In this document: positions 27,971 through 35,921 of the stretch, one piece after another | How the letters are laid out: each line of letters starts with the position of its first letter | Position numbering within the stretch: the first letter of the stretch is position 1 | Assembly (NCBI RefSeq): GCF_030813915.1 | Contig: NZ_JAUSUJ010000035.1 | Span: 1-57,716, forward strand | Origin: Rhodoplanes tepidamans | Lineage (GTDB): Bacteria; Pseudomonadota; Alphaproteobacteria; Rhizobiales; Xanthobacteraceae | Reading direction: 5' to 3' | Length of the DNA stretch: 57,716 nucleotides | Position numbers and translations under genes: made by a program | The notes under the pieces: model-generated | Told to the model about the DNA's origin: nothing | Database searches by the model: none | The model's input: the letters and a program-made list of their open reading frames with translations, nothing else

Positions 27971-28966
27971 TCATTCGACCCGGGCGCCCGAGGCGACGAC
28001 CAGATCGGTCCACTTCTTCACCTCGTCCCGGCAGAACTTGTCCAAGGCGGCGGCGTCGAGGGGCAGCATCTCGACGCCCTGGGCGCGCAGCTGACCGGAG
28101 ACCTCGGCGCCGGTGAGCACCCGGGCGGTGGTGTCGCGCAGACGGGCGAGCACCGGCTCCGGCGTACCGGCCGGCGCATAGAGGACGAACCACGCCACCA
28201 GGTCGAAGCTCGGGAATCCCTGCTCGACCATGGTGGGCACGTCGGGCGCCGCGGCACTGCGGCGCGCGCTCGACACGGCGATCGCCTTGAGGGCGCCGGA
28301 GCGCACGTGCGGCATCACGGCGGCCGGGTGATAGAACATGAACTGCACCTGGCCGGCCATCAGATCGGTGAGGCCGGTGCCGCCCTCCTTGTAGGGCACG
28401 TGCACCATCTTGGCGCCGGACGCGCTCTTCAGGAACTCGCCGGCCAGATGGCCGGACGTGCCGGTGCCGGCGGACGCGAAGGCGACGCCGTCGGACCGCG
28501 ACTTCGCATGGGCGACCAGCTCGGCGACGTTGGCGACCGGCAGCGCCTTCGGTACCACGAGGAGCGTCGGCGTGTAGCCGACCAGCGCGATCGGCACGAA
28601 GTCCTTCAGCGGGTCGTAGGGCAGGCGCGGGAACAGGCCGGCATTGATGGCGTGGGTGCCGACCGTGCCCATCGTCAGCGTGTAGCCGTCCGGGGTGGAG
28701 CGGGCGACCGCGGCGGTGGCGATCGAGCCGCCGGAGCCGGGCCGGTTCTCGACCACGATGGTCTGGCCGAGCTCGGCCGAGAGCGCGTTGCCGATCAGCC
28801 GGGCGATGATGTCCGTGGACGTGCCGGGACCGAACCCGACGACCATCCGGACGATCCGGGAGGGATAGGTCTCGGCCGAGGCGGCGGCCGGAGCGGCGGC
28901 GACGGCGATCCCGGCGAGCAGGCCGGCGAGACCGCGGACAAGCGTGGATCGCGAGACGGTGACCAA
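27971..28966 (-). CDS. Tripartite tricarboxylate-type (TctC/Bug) binding protein
   Basis: A 331-residue periplasmic solute-binding protein with a signal peptide (LVRGLAGLLAGIAVAAAPAA, cleavage near ASA-ET). Bug-family marks are YPSRIVRMVVGFGPGTSTD, VVENRPGSGGSIA and the YKEGGTGLTDLMAGQV region. It binds small carboxylates or amides for TTT transporters, but no tctA/tctB lies near, as is usual for orphan Bug proteins. The start appears to be TTG 28966, seven bases after GGAGG. The polysaccharide deacetylase gene lies upstream on the same strand. Confidence 0.88.
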   Translation of the reverse strand: MVTVSRSTLVRGLAGLLAGIAVAAAPAAASAETYPSRIVRMVVGFGPGTSTDIIARLIGNALSAELGQTIVVENRPGSGGSIATAAVARSTPDGYTLTMGTVGTHAINAGLFPRLPYDPLKDFVPIALVGYTPTLLVVPKALPVANVAELVAHAKSRSDGVAFASAGTGTSGHLAGEFLKSASGAKMVHVPYKEGGTGLTDLMAGQVQFMFYHPAAVMPHVRSGALKAIAVSSARRSAAAPDVPTMVEQGFPSFDLVAWFVLYAPAGTPEPVLARLRDTTARVLTGAEVSGQLRAQGVEMLPLDAAALDKFCRDEVKKWTDLVVASGARVE

Positions 28967-29058
28967 GATCGTTCCTCCGTGTGGTTCTGTTTGGGGCGTT
29001 CGTCTTCGTGTGCTTCGGCGAGTCGTCCGGCCGCGGGGCGGTGGCTCGGTCCGGCCGA

Positions 29059-29709
29059 TCAGGCCTCCGCCAGATGGGTCGCCGAGAGGCTCACCGGCCG
29101 GCCGGCCCGCAGGAGCACCACGTCGTCGGGAAACTCCTGCGTCCAGGTCACGCCGAGATCGTCGAGGCGGGCGATCAGCTCGGCGAGGCGGGGCAGGCAG
29201 CCGGTGGCGATGTCGTGCAGCACCATCACGGTCCAGTCCCGCGCCGCGACGTCGGCGACGGCGCGATCGACCCAGCCCTCGGGGTCGCGCCAGTCGCCCG
29301 GCACGCTCGACCACAGGACGCAGGTGTAGCGCTGGCGCGCCAGCAGGTCGGCCGCCGCGCGGCTGAGCAGGTGCGGGCCGATCTTCCCCGAGTTCCCGTA
29401 GGGCCGGAACAGCCTGTCCGGGTGGGCCAGCGGGCCGATCAGCGCCTGCGTCGCCTCGATCTCGCGCGCCGCATAGGCCGCATCCGGATCGTCGCCGAAG
29501 GCGACCGAGTGCGTGAAGGTGTGGTTCCCGATCCAGTGACCGGCGGCGTGCGCGGCCTCGGCCAGCGCCGCGGCGTCGGGATCGAGCAGCTTGCGGCCGA
29601 TCACGAAGAAGGTCGTCGCGATGCCGCGCCGGGCGAGCAGGTCGAGCACGCCGGAGGTGACCCCGGCGGTCGGGCCGTTGTCGAACGTGACGGTAACGCG
29701 TCGTGTCAC
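29059..29709 (-). CDS. Polysaccharide deacetylase (NodB-homology) family protein
   Basis: A 216-residue NodB-fold protein. Motif 1 reads TFDNGP, with Asn replacing the second Asp that usually binds metal. Motif 2 is GNHTFTH with both zinc histidines. FRPYGNSG stands at motif 3 and VLHDI near the C-terminus. There is no signal peptide, so it is probably cytoplasmic and may act on a small amide rather than a polymer. The start is GTG. It is divergent from the LysR gene and upstream of the tctC-like gene, so all three may share control. Confidence 0.8.
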   Translation of the reverse strand: MTRRVTVTFDNGPTAGVTSGVLDLLARRGIATTFFVIGRKLLDPDAAALAEAAHAAGHWIGNHTFTHSVAFGDDPDAAYAAREIEATQALIGPLAHPDRLFRPYGNSGKIGPHLLSRAAADLLARQRYTCVLWSSVPGDWRDPEGWVDRAVADVAARDWTVMVLHDIATGCLPRLAELIARLDDLGVTWTQEFPDDVVLLRAGRPVSLSATHLAEA

Positions 29710-29808
29710 AAGCCGATTCCATTGAAAGCGCCGGCGCCGGACGGCGGGGCGGGGCCGACCATAGGGGGGCCCGTTTCAGTGACAAAGGTGATTGTTTGCA
29801 TTACATCC

Positions 29809-29823
29809 ATAGACGTTGTCTAT
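29809..29823 (+). promoter_or_regulatory. LysR-type T-N11-A box
   Basis: A perfect 6-3-6 inverted repeat, ATAGAC-GTT-GTCTAT, containing T-N11-A, centred about 25 bp before the LysR start codon in the 131-bp gap divergent from the deacetylase gene. This is the classic placement for a LysR-type recognition site used for autorepression and divergent activation. Confidence 0.75.
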
Positions 29824-29840
29824 CAAAGGGGCTTCGCTCC

Positions 29841-30767
29841 ATGGAACTCCGGCATCTGCGCTACTTCACGGCGCTCGGCGAGCAGCTCAGCTTCACCCGC
29901 GCGGCGACCCTGGTGCACGTCACCCAGCCGACCCTGTCGCACCAGATCCGACAGCTCGAGGACGAGCTCGGCGTGCGCCTGTTCGACCGCACCGGCAAGC
30001 GCGTCGCGCTGACCGAGCAGGGCGAACTGCTGCTGCCGAGCATCACCCGGGCCCTGAACGACATTGACGGGGCGATCCGCGCGCTGCGCACCGGCACCGA
30101 GGCGCTCGCCGGCACGCTCGCGGTCGGCGCCGTCCACAGCGTGCACATGCGGATGATGCCGGCCTGTGCCGCGACGTTCCTGGCGCGGCATCCCGATGTC
30201 CGCCTCGTGATCGAGGATCTCGCCGCACCGGTGATCGAGGCGCGGGTGGGCGACGGCACGCTCGACGTCGGGATCGCCTATGCGCCGGCCGCCGACGACG
30301 CCCTGGTGTTCGAGCCGCTCTACGAGGAGGAGCTGGTGCTCGCCGTCACGGCGGCGCATCCGCTCGCCACGCGGCGCCGCGTGCGGATGAGCGCGCTGCA
30401 CCGGACGCCCCTGATCCTGCTGACCCGCAACTTCGCCACCCGCCGCATGCTCGACGGCTGGTTCGCGGCGGCCGGAATCGCGCCGAACGTGATCGTCGAG
30501 ATGAACACCATCGGCTCGATGCTGGAGATGGCCCGGCGCTCCGACATCGCGGCGATCGTGCCGCATCGTGCGGTGGCGGCCGACGCCGATCTGGTCCCGG
30601 TGGCGATCGAGGCGCCGACGCCGCGCCGGGTGCCGGGGCTGCTGTGGCCGCGCAGCCGCGCACGCTCCGCCGGGGCCCGGTCGTTCGCCGCGATCCTCCG
30701 CAGAGCGGTGCGCCGGGAGGTCGACCGGGACCGTGCGCGGCGACCACGAGCCGCCGGCGGCGGCTGA
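29841..30767 (+). CDS. LysR-family transcriptional regulator
   Basis: A 308-residue LysR regulator. The winged helix-turn-helix is at residues 1-60 (MELRHLRYFTALGEQLSFTR, then VTQPTLSHQIRQLEDELG), and the effector-binding domain is at about 90-290. The N-terminus resembles CynR/CbbR-like members, which is not enough to name an effector. It is divergent from the deacetylase-tctC unit and a T-N11-A palindrome lies in the gap, so it probably controls that unit, the catabolic genes downstream, or both. The C-terminal 25 residues are an Arg-rich extension. Confidence 0.92.
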   Translation: MELRHLRYFTALGEQLSFTRAATLVHVTQPTLSHQIRQLEDELGVRLFDRTGKRVALTEQGELLLPSITRALNDIDGAIRALRTGTEALAGTLAVGAVHSVHMRMMPACAATFLARHPDVRLVIEDLAAPVIEARVGDGTLDVGIAYAPAADDALVFEPLYEEELVLAVTAAHPLATRRRVRMSALHRTPLILLTRNFATRRMLDGWFAAAGIAPNVIVEMNTIGSMLEMARRSDIAAIVPHRAVAADADLVPVAIEAPTPRRVPGLLWPRSRARSAGARSFAAILRRAVRREVDRDRARRPRAAGGG

Positions 30768-30813
30768 CCGGACCGTCAACGCGATCTCTCTCCAAGTCCT
30801 CGATTGCCAAGAA

Positions 30814-30870
30814 TTGATATAGCGGCTATTTGTCGTAAATATAATTATCAAAAAACGATAATCAGGGAGG
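30814..30870 (+). promoter_or_regulatory. AT-rich promoter/operator region of the dioxygenase gene
   Basis: An AT-rich island in GC-rich surroundings. It contains TATAAT at 30840-30845, the palindrome ATAGCGGCTAT at 30819-30829, and the inverted repeat ATTATC-N7-GATAAT (30844-30849 and 30857-30862) overlapping and following the -10-like element. AGGGAGG at 30864-30870 is the ribosome site. The second repeat is well placed for a repressor. No good -35 hexamer at 16-18 bp is seen, which suggests activator dependence. Confidence 0.6.
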
Positions 30871-30875
30871 ATGTC

Positions 30876-31715
30876 ATGCTGACGGCGATCCAGGCCGGCG
30901 CCTATCTGCACCACCTGCATCTGAAGAGCCCGGATCCCGAGCGGCTCGCCGCCTTCTACGCCGACGCGATGGACATGGCGCCGCTGCCGCGGGACGGGTC
31001 TGCCGGCGACCTCGTCCTCGCCGGGCCGGGCCGCCGCCTCGTCGTGACCGACGGGCCGGCCAAGACGCTCGGCCATGCCGGATTCGCGGTGCGCGACGCT
31101 GCCGGCCTCGACGGCCTGCGCGCATATGCGCGGGCGCAGGGGCTCGACCCGGCGCCGTTCCCGACCCCGCTGCTCGAGGACGGGGCGTTCGCGGTGACCG
31201 ACCCGAACGGCAACGCGATCGCGTTCGGGCTGGCCGCCCCGGAGCCGCCGCGCAGCGGCTTGTGCGGCCCGGTCCAGCACCTCACCCTCGCCACCCGCAG
31301 CGTCCAGGCGATCGAGGAGTTCTACGCGGGCCGGCTCGGCTTCGCGGTGTCGGACCGGGTGGTCGACGCGACCGGCAGGGTCACCACCTCGTTCATGCGC
31401 GCCAATCACGAGCACCACACCATCGCCTGCTTCCTGCAGGACCGCGCCGGCATCGACCACCACTCCTACGAGGCCGGCGAATGGGACATGATCCGCGACT
31501 GGGCCGACCGCTTCGCCGCCCGCGGCATCACCCTGATGTGGGGACCCGGCCGCCACGGGCCGGGTAACAACCTGTTCGTCTTCATCGAGGACCCGGACGG
31601 CAACTGGATCGAGGTCTCGGCCGAGCTCGAGGTCATCCACGATCGCCCGGTGAAGGAATGGCCGCACGCCGAGCGCACCCTCAATCTGTGGGGCCGCGCC
31701 ATCATGCGGGCGTGA
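30876..31715 (+). CDS. Extradiol-type ring-cleavage dioxygenase (VOC fold)
   Basis: A 279-residue two-module vicinal-oxygen-chelate protein. Modules lie at residues 8-120 and 131-255. The likely iron triad is in the second module: H135 (PVQHLTL), H195 or H196 (IDHHSYEAGEWD) and E246 (NWIEVSAE). This arrangement matches BphC/catechol 2,3-dioxygenase-type meta-cleavage enzymes. Genes downstream encode an FAH hydrolase and a flavin hydroxylase, giving a possible hydroxylation, cleavage and hydrolysis route for an aromatic acid or phenol. ATG 30876 has AGGGAGG five bases upstream. The exact substrate is not readable. Confidence 0.85.
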   Translation: MLTAIQAGAYLHHLHLKSPDPERLAAFYADAMDMAPLPRDGSAGDLVLAGPGRRLVVTDGPAKTLGHAGFAVRDAAGLDGLRAYARAQGLDPAPFPTPLLEDGAFAVTDPNGNAIAFGLAAPEPPRSGLCGPVQHLTLATRSVQAIEEFYAGRLGFAVSDRVVDATGRVTTSFMRANHEHHTIACFLQDRAGIDHHSYEAGEWDMIRDWADRFAARGITLMWGPGRHGPGNNLFVFIEDPDGNWIEVSAELEVIHDRPVKEWPHAERTLNLWGRAIMRA

Positions 31716-31770
31716 GGGGGGGCGCGAGCGTGTGGACGTCCGATGACCATGTGCCAAGCTCTCCGGCGTC

Positions 31771-31800
31771 GTCATGACCGCGCTTGTCGCGGGCATCCAC
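31771..31800. repeat. Short palindromic intergenic repeat, GCATCCAC type
   Basis: CCGCG-cttgt-CGCGG flanked by ATG and GCATCCAC. It matches the layout of the repeat at 48467-48491 (hairpin followed by GCATCCAC). Such elements are common between genes in Hyphomicrobiales. It sits in the gap before the FAH gene. Confidence 0.6.
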
Positions 31801-31922
31801 GCCTCCGCTGAGTGTCGCGATCGAGATCGTGGACGGCCGGACGGACCCGTCCGTGACGAGCGGATGGTGGATGTCCGGCCTGGCGGACCAAACGGCATCA
31901 CTCGCCGAACGAAGGACGTATC

Positions 31923-32780
31923 ATGAAATTCGTGTCGTTCACGGCGCAGGGGCGCCGCAGCTTCGGGATCGCCGTGACGGGCGGCGTGCACGATCTCGGC
32001 GCGCGTCTCGGCAGCGTCTTGCCTGATCTGAGAACCTTCCTGCAGGCGAAGGCGCTCGGCGCGACCTTCGACCTCTCCGCCGCGACCACGGTCGACTACG
32101 CGCCCGGCGAGTTCGGCCACGAGCCGGTGATCCCGAACCCGGACAAGGTCCTCTGTGTCGGGCACAATTACGAGGAGCATCGGCGCGAGACCGAGCGTGA
32201 TCCGACCGCGCACCCTTCCGTCTTCATCCGCTTCGCCGACACGCTGGTCGGCCACGAGGCGCCGATCGTGCGGCCGGCGGTCTCGCACGTGCTCGACTAC
32301 GAGGGCGAGCTCGCCATCGTGATCGGCCGGCCCGGCTGGCGCGTGCCGCAGGAGGCCGCCATGGCGCTCGTCGCCGGTTTCACGGTTTGCAACGAGGCCT
32401 CGGTGCGCGACTTCCAGCGCCACACCATCCAGTTCACACCGGGCAAGAACTTTCCGGGGACCTGCGCGCTCGGCCCCGCGCTGGTGACGGCGGACGAGAT
32501 CGACGGGCTCGACCATCGTGCCATCACGACGACGCTCAACGGCGAGGTGGTGCAGAACGCCACCCTCGGGGACATGATCTTCGGCATTCCCGAGATCATC
32601 GCCTACGTCACCACCTTCACGCGGCTCGCGCCGGGTGACGTGATCGCCACCGGCACGCCGGGCGGTGTCGGCTTCAAGCGCAATCCGCAGCTCCTGATGA
32701 AGCCCGGCGACGTCTGCGAGGTGGCGGTCGAGGACATCGGACGCCTGCGCAACCCGATCGCCGACGAGCCGGGAGGCTGA
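31923..32780 (+). CDS. Fumarylacetoacetate hydrolase (FAH) family protein
   Basis: A 285-residue FAH-fold enzyme with the catalytic region KVLCVGHNYEEHRRET, the metal ligands in DYEGELAIVIGR and the core segment TPGKNFPGTCALGP, followed by TGTPGGVGF. The family hydrolyses or decarboxylates acylpyruvates and ring-fission products. Here it fits the step after extradiol cleavage. It lies 207 bases after the dioxygenase and one base before the IclR gene, so it is probably co-transcribed with both. Confidence 0.9.
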   Translation: MKFVSFTAQGRRSFGIAVTGGVHDLGARLGSVLPDLRTFLQAKALGATFDLSAATTVDYAPGEFGHEPVIPNPDKVLCVGHNYEEHRRETERDPTAHPSVFIRFADTLVGHEAPIVRPAVSHVLDYEGELAIVIGRPGWRVPQEAAMALVAGFTVCNEASVRDFQRHTIQFTPGKNFPGTCALGPALVTADEIDGLDHRAITTTLNGEVVQNATLGDMIFGIPEIIAYVTTFTRLAPGDVIATGTPGGVGFKRNPQLLMKPGDVCEVAVEDIGRLRNPIADEPGG

Positions 32781-32781
32781 G

Positions 32782-33555
32782 ATGGCGGCGGGCCTGTCGC
32801 GGTTCGTACGGATCCTTCGCCTGTTCGGCGAGGCCAAGGCGACCTGGACGGTTCCCGAGATGGCGGCGGCGCTCGGCCAGCCGGCCAGCAGCGTCTACCG
32901 GGCGGTGCGCGAGCTCGTCGCCGAGGCCTTTCTCGAGCCGGCGACCGAGGCGCACTACCGGCTCGGCGCCGCCTTCGTCGAGTTCGACCGGCTGGTCCGC
33001 CGCACCGATCCGCTGACCCGGATCGGCGAGCCGCGGCTCGCCGACATCGCCGCGCAGGCGGGCGTGCCCTGCGCCGTGCTGCTGGCGCGGCTCTACGGCG
33101 ACACCGTGATGTGCGTCGCCGACACCCGGGCCGGCGATCTGCCGGCGACGCCGAGCTACGAGCGCGGCCGGCCGATGCCGCTCACCCGCGGCGCCACCTC
33201 GAAGACCATCCTGGCGCAGCTGCCCGCGCGACGGCTGGTCCGCCTGATCGACACCATCGACGGAGCCGCCGCGGCGCCCGAGCAGATAGCGGCGCTGCGT
33301 GAGATCCTCGCCGGGGTGCGCCGCCGCGGCCACTGCGTCAGCCGCGGCGATATCGACGACGGGCTCGCCGGCCTGGCCGTGCCGATCGCACTGCCGCAGC
33401 TCGGCATCGCGGCGAGCCTCAGCCTGGTGGTCGAGGCCGCCCGGCTCGACCCGGCGCTGGAGCACCGGCTGGTGCTGCTGCTCGTCGCCTCGGCCGGCTG
33501 GCTCGTCGCCCGGCTCGGCGCAGGTGACGACGCACCGACCGCGGCCGCATCGTGA
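32782..33555 (+). CDS. IclR-family transcriptional regulator
   Basis: A 257-residue regulator. The N-terminal winged helix-turn-helix (VPEMAAALGQPASSVYRAVREL) is at about 22-45 and the IclR effector domain is at about 80-245 (YERGRPMPLTRGATSKTILAQLP). IclR proteins often control aromatic-degradation operons. Its gene sits inside the operon it may regulate, one base after the FAH gene and overlapping the flavin monooxygenase start by four bases. Confidence 0.92.
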   Translation: MAAGLSRFVRILRLFGEAKATWTVPEMAAALGQPASSVYRAVRELVAEAFLEPATEAHYRLGAAFVEFDRLVRRTDPLTRIGEPRLADIAAQAGVPCAVLLARLYGDTVMCVADTRAGDLPATPSYERGRPMPLTRGATSKTILAQLPARRLVRLIDTIDGAAAAPEQIAALREILAGVRRRGHCVSRGDIDDGLAGLAVPIALPQLGIAASLSLVVEAARLDPALEHRLVLLLVASAGWLVARLGAGDDAPTAAAS

Positions 33556-35159
33556 CGCTCGCCTGCGACGTCGCCATCGTCGGCGCCGGCCCCACCGGGC
33601 TGACGCTCGCCAATCTGCTCGGCCGCGCCGGCGTCTCGGTGGTGCTGGTCGAGCGAAACGAAGGGACCGTGCAGGAGCCCCGCGCCGTCTCGATCGACGA
33701 CGAGTCGCTGCGCACCCTGCAGGCCGCCGGCCTGGTCGACGCGGTGCTGCACGACGTCGCCCTCGACTACGGCTCGCGCTATTTCGGGCCGGACGGCCGG
33801 CGTTTTCTCGCCGTCGAGCCGACCGCTCGCGACTACGGCTTTCCCCGGCGCAACGCCTTCGAGCAGCCGCGGCTCGAGGCCACGCTGCGCACGGGCCTGT
33901 CCCGTTTCCCCAATGTCACGCCGCTGTTCCGCCATGCCTGCGAGTCGGCCGTGGAGGACGCCTCCGGCGTCACCCTGACGCTGCGCGATCCGGCCGGCGG
34001 CCCGGTGGAGCTGCGGGCCCGCTTCGTCGCCGCCTGCGACGGCGGACGCAGCCAGTTCCGGAAGATCGTCGGTGCCACCATGACGGGCTCGACCTACCGG
34101 CAGCGCTGGCTGATCGTCGACCTCGCCGCGACCGCCGAGCGGCTGCGCCAGACGCGCGTGGTCTGCGATCCGGCGCGCCCGCTGATCACTTTGCCGGGGC
34201 CGGGTGGCATCCGCCGCTACGAGTTCATGCTGCGCGACGACGAGGACGACGCGACGGCGACGGATCCGTCCTTCGTGAGGACCCTGCTCGCCGCGCACGG
34301 ACCTGATGCCGATGCGCCGGTGGTCCGCCGGCAGGTCTACGTGTTCCACGCCCGCATCGCCGACAGCTGGAACACGGCCCGCCTGTTTCTCGCCGGCGAC
34401 GCCGCGCATCTGTCGCCGCCCTTCGCCGGGCAGGGCATGAACAGCGGCCTGCGCGACGCCCACAATCTCGCCTGGAAGCTCGCCGCCGTCGTGAAGGGCG
34501 AGCTCGGCGCCGATCTGCTCGCGACCTACCAAGTCGAGCGCGCGCCGCACGCCTGGGCCCTCATCAAGCTCGCCGTGACCATGGGGCGGGTGATGATGCC
34601 GACCTCGGCCGTGCAGGGCACGCTGGTGCGCGCCGGGTTCCGGCTCGCCGGCCTGGTGCCGCCCGTGCAGGCCTGGTTCGCCGAGATGAGATACAAGCCG
34701 AAGCCGTTCTACCGCGAAGGCCTCGTCGCGCCCGAGGACGACGGGCTCGGCCTCGCCGGCCGCATGCTGCCGCAGCCCGAGATCGAGCGGCCGGACCGCA
34801 GCCGCGTCCGGCTCGACGATCTGCTGGGCGACGGCTTCGCCCTGGTCGCGACCGGGGCGGAGGCGCAGGCGCATCTCGCCCGCCTCGACGGCGATCTCGG
34901 CCTGACACGCCTGCGCCGGCTCGCCGTGCTGCCGCCCGACTGCAATCCCTATCGCGGTCTCCCGGACGTGCCGGTCGGCCGCGACGTCGCCGGCCTGCTG
35001 ACCGGCCGGCTGCGTGGCCGCGACGCGCTGCTAGTGGTGCGGCCGGACCGCTACGTCGCGGCGGCCTGCACCGTCGGCCCGGGGCCGGGCGCCGCGGCCG
35101 ACGCGGCGCGACGCCTGGCCCTCCGCCTCGCCGCGCTGCCCGGCTGCGGCAGCCGCTGA
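33552..35159 (+). CDS. FAD-dependent aromatic hydroxylase (MhpA/PheA type)
   Basis: A 535-residue class A flavoprotein monooxygenase. The FAD motif GAGPTGLTLANLLGRAG is at residues 11-27, a DG motif occurs as ACDGGRSQFRK, and the second FAD motif is LFLAGDAAHLSPPFAGQGMN. The C-terminus has the thioredoxin-like domain of the 3-hydroxyphenylpropionate/phenol hydroxylase group, with LVVRPDRYVAAA near the end. It would hydroxylate a phenolic ring to feed the extradiol enzyme. GTG start, coupled to the IclR stop. Its last 129 bases are overlapped by the converging MarR gene. Confidence 0.9.
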   Translation: MTLACDVAIVGAGPTGLTLANLLGRAGVSVVLVERNEGTVQEPRAVSIDDESLRTLQAAGLVDAVLHDVALDYGSRYFGPDGRRFLAVEPTARDYGFPRRNAFEQPRLEATLRTGLSRFPNVTPLFRHACESAVEDASGVTLTLRDPAGGPVELRARFVAACDGGRSQFRKIVGATMTGSTYRQRWLIVDLAATAERLRQTRVVCDPARPLITLPGPGGIRRYEFMLRDDEDDATATDPSFVRTLLAAHGPDADAPVVRRQVYVFHARIADSWNTARLFLAGDAAHLSPPFAGQGMNSGLRDAHNLAWKLAAVVKGELGADLLATYQVERAPHAWALIKLAVTMGRVMMPTSAVQGTLVRAGFRLAGLVPPVQAWFAEMRYKPKPFYREGLVAPEDDGLGLAGRMLPQPEIERPDRSRVRLDDLLGDGFALVATGAEAQAHLARLDGDLGLTRLRRLAVLPPDCNPYRGLPDVPVGRDVAGLLTGRLRGRDALLVVRPDRYVAAACTVGPGPGAAADAARRLALRLAALPGCGSR

Positions 35160-35705
35160 CCGACGTCCCCCGCTCTTGGCGGGTGCCCCCCTGGCCGGCT
35201 TCGCCGTCTGCTCGACGGCGGCCAGCAGCTTCGCCAGCAGCGTCGCGAGCTGCTTGCGCTCGGCGCCCGACAGCACTCCCAGGAGACCGTCGACCCCCGT
35301 GATGTGATCGGCGATCGCCCGGTCGGCCAGCCGCTTGCCGGCCGGCGTGAGGCGAATGATGAAGCCGCGCCGGTCGCGCGGGTCGGGGTGCCGCTCGACC
35401 AGCCCGAGCGCCTCCACCTTGTCGATGCGGTTGGTGATGGCGCCCGAGGTGAGCAGCGACTCGGCGAGCAGATCGGTCGGGCGCAACGCGTAGGGCTTGC
35501 CGGAGCGGCGCAGCGTCACGATCAGGCTGAACGCCTCCCAGCCGAGTTCGAGCGGCGAGAGCCACGTGTCGGTGTGTCGCAGGAAGTGCGCGGCGAGCCG
35601 CATGACGCGGCCCTGCACGCCGATCGGCGTCGGATCGAGGTCGGGCCGCTCGCGCCGCCATTCGGCGAGCAGCTGGGCGACGGAATCGGTCTCTTCGGTG
35701 GTCAT
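35031..35705 (-). CDS. MarR-family transcriptional regulator with basic C-terminal extension
   Basis: A 224-residue MarR protein. The winged helix is at about 50-140 (LTSGAITNRIDKVEALGLVERHPDPRDRRGFIIRLTPAGKRL) in the canonical order. Typical members end near residue 170. From about 182 on this one continues as an Arg/Gly/Ala-rich tail that runs antisense through the 3' end of the flavin hydroxylase. The hydroxylase side carries family-conserved residues there, so the MarR tail is probably the less constrained side. It is divergent from the ABC transporter unit. Confidence 0.88.
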   Translation of the reverse strand: MTTEETDSVAQLLAEWRRERPDLDPTPIGVQGRVMRLAAHFLRHTDTWLSPLELGWEAFSLIVTLRRSGKPYALRPTDLLAESLLTSGAITNRIDKVEALGLVERHPDPRDRRGFIIRLTPAGKRLADRAIADHITGVDGLLGVLSGAERKQLATLLAKLLAAVEQTAKPARGAPAKSGGRRSAAAAAGQRGEAEGQASRRVGRGARPRADGAGRRDVAVRPHH

Positions 35706-35921
35706 GTCGGGTATCGGTGACGTCGTCGTGTGCGGATGAACGAAACGGGCCTGTGCATCCGCGAACGCCGGAAGCCGACGATTGCGGCAGTGCGCACGCA
35801 TAATGGGCTTGACGGAGCGGCCGGGCAAATGAAAAGCTCAACGTTAAGATAATTAATATCGAGCTTCCGATCCCCTCCGGAGGCTTCCCCCGATCGGCGC
35901 AACTCCGGCGAGCCCCCGCGC
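35706..35921. promoter_or_regulatory. Divergent control region between MarR and ABC ATPase genes
   Basis: A 216-bp gap. An AT-rich stretch at 35831-35866 is bracketed by the inverted hexamers AAGCTC (35834-35839) and GAGCTT (35861-35866), and a CCTCCGGAGG palindrome lies at 35874-35883. TTGACG occurs at 35809-35814 without a clear -10 at normal spacing. A MarR site is likely here, but I cannot single one out. Confidence 0.4.

Noticed and set aside
29823-32837. A 1004-codon minus-strand frame opposite LysR, dioxygenase and FAH genes
   Set aside because: Antisense shadow of three recognisable genes, with His/Arg/Gly-rich composition typical of such shadows.
35809-35814. Sigma-70 promoter (TTGACG) for the ABC transporter unit
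   Set aside because: No acceptable -10 element occurs 16-18 bp downstream.
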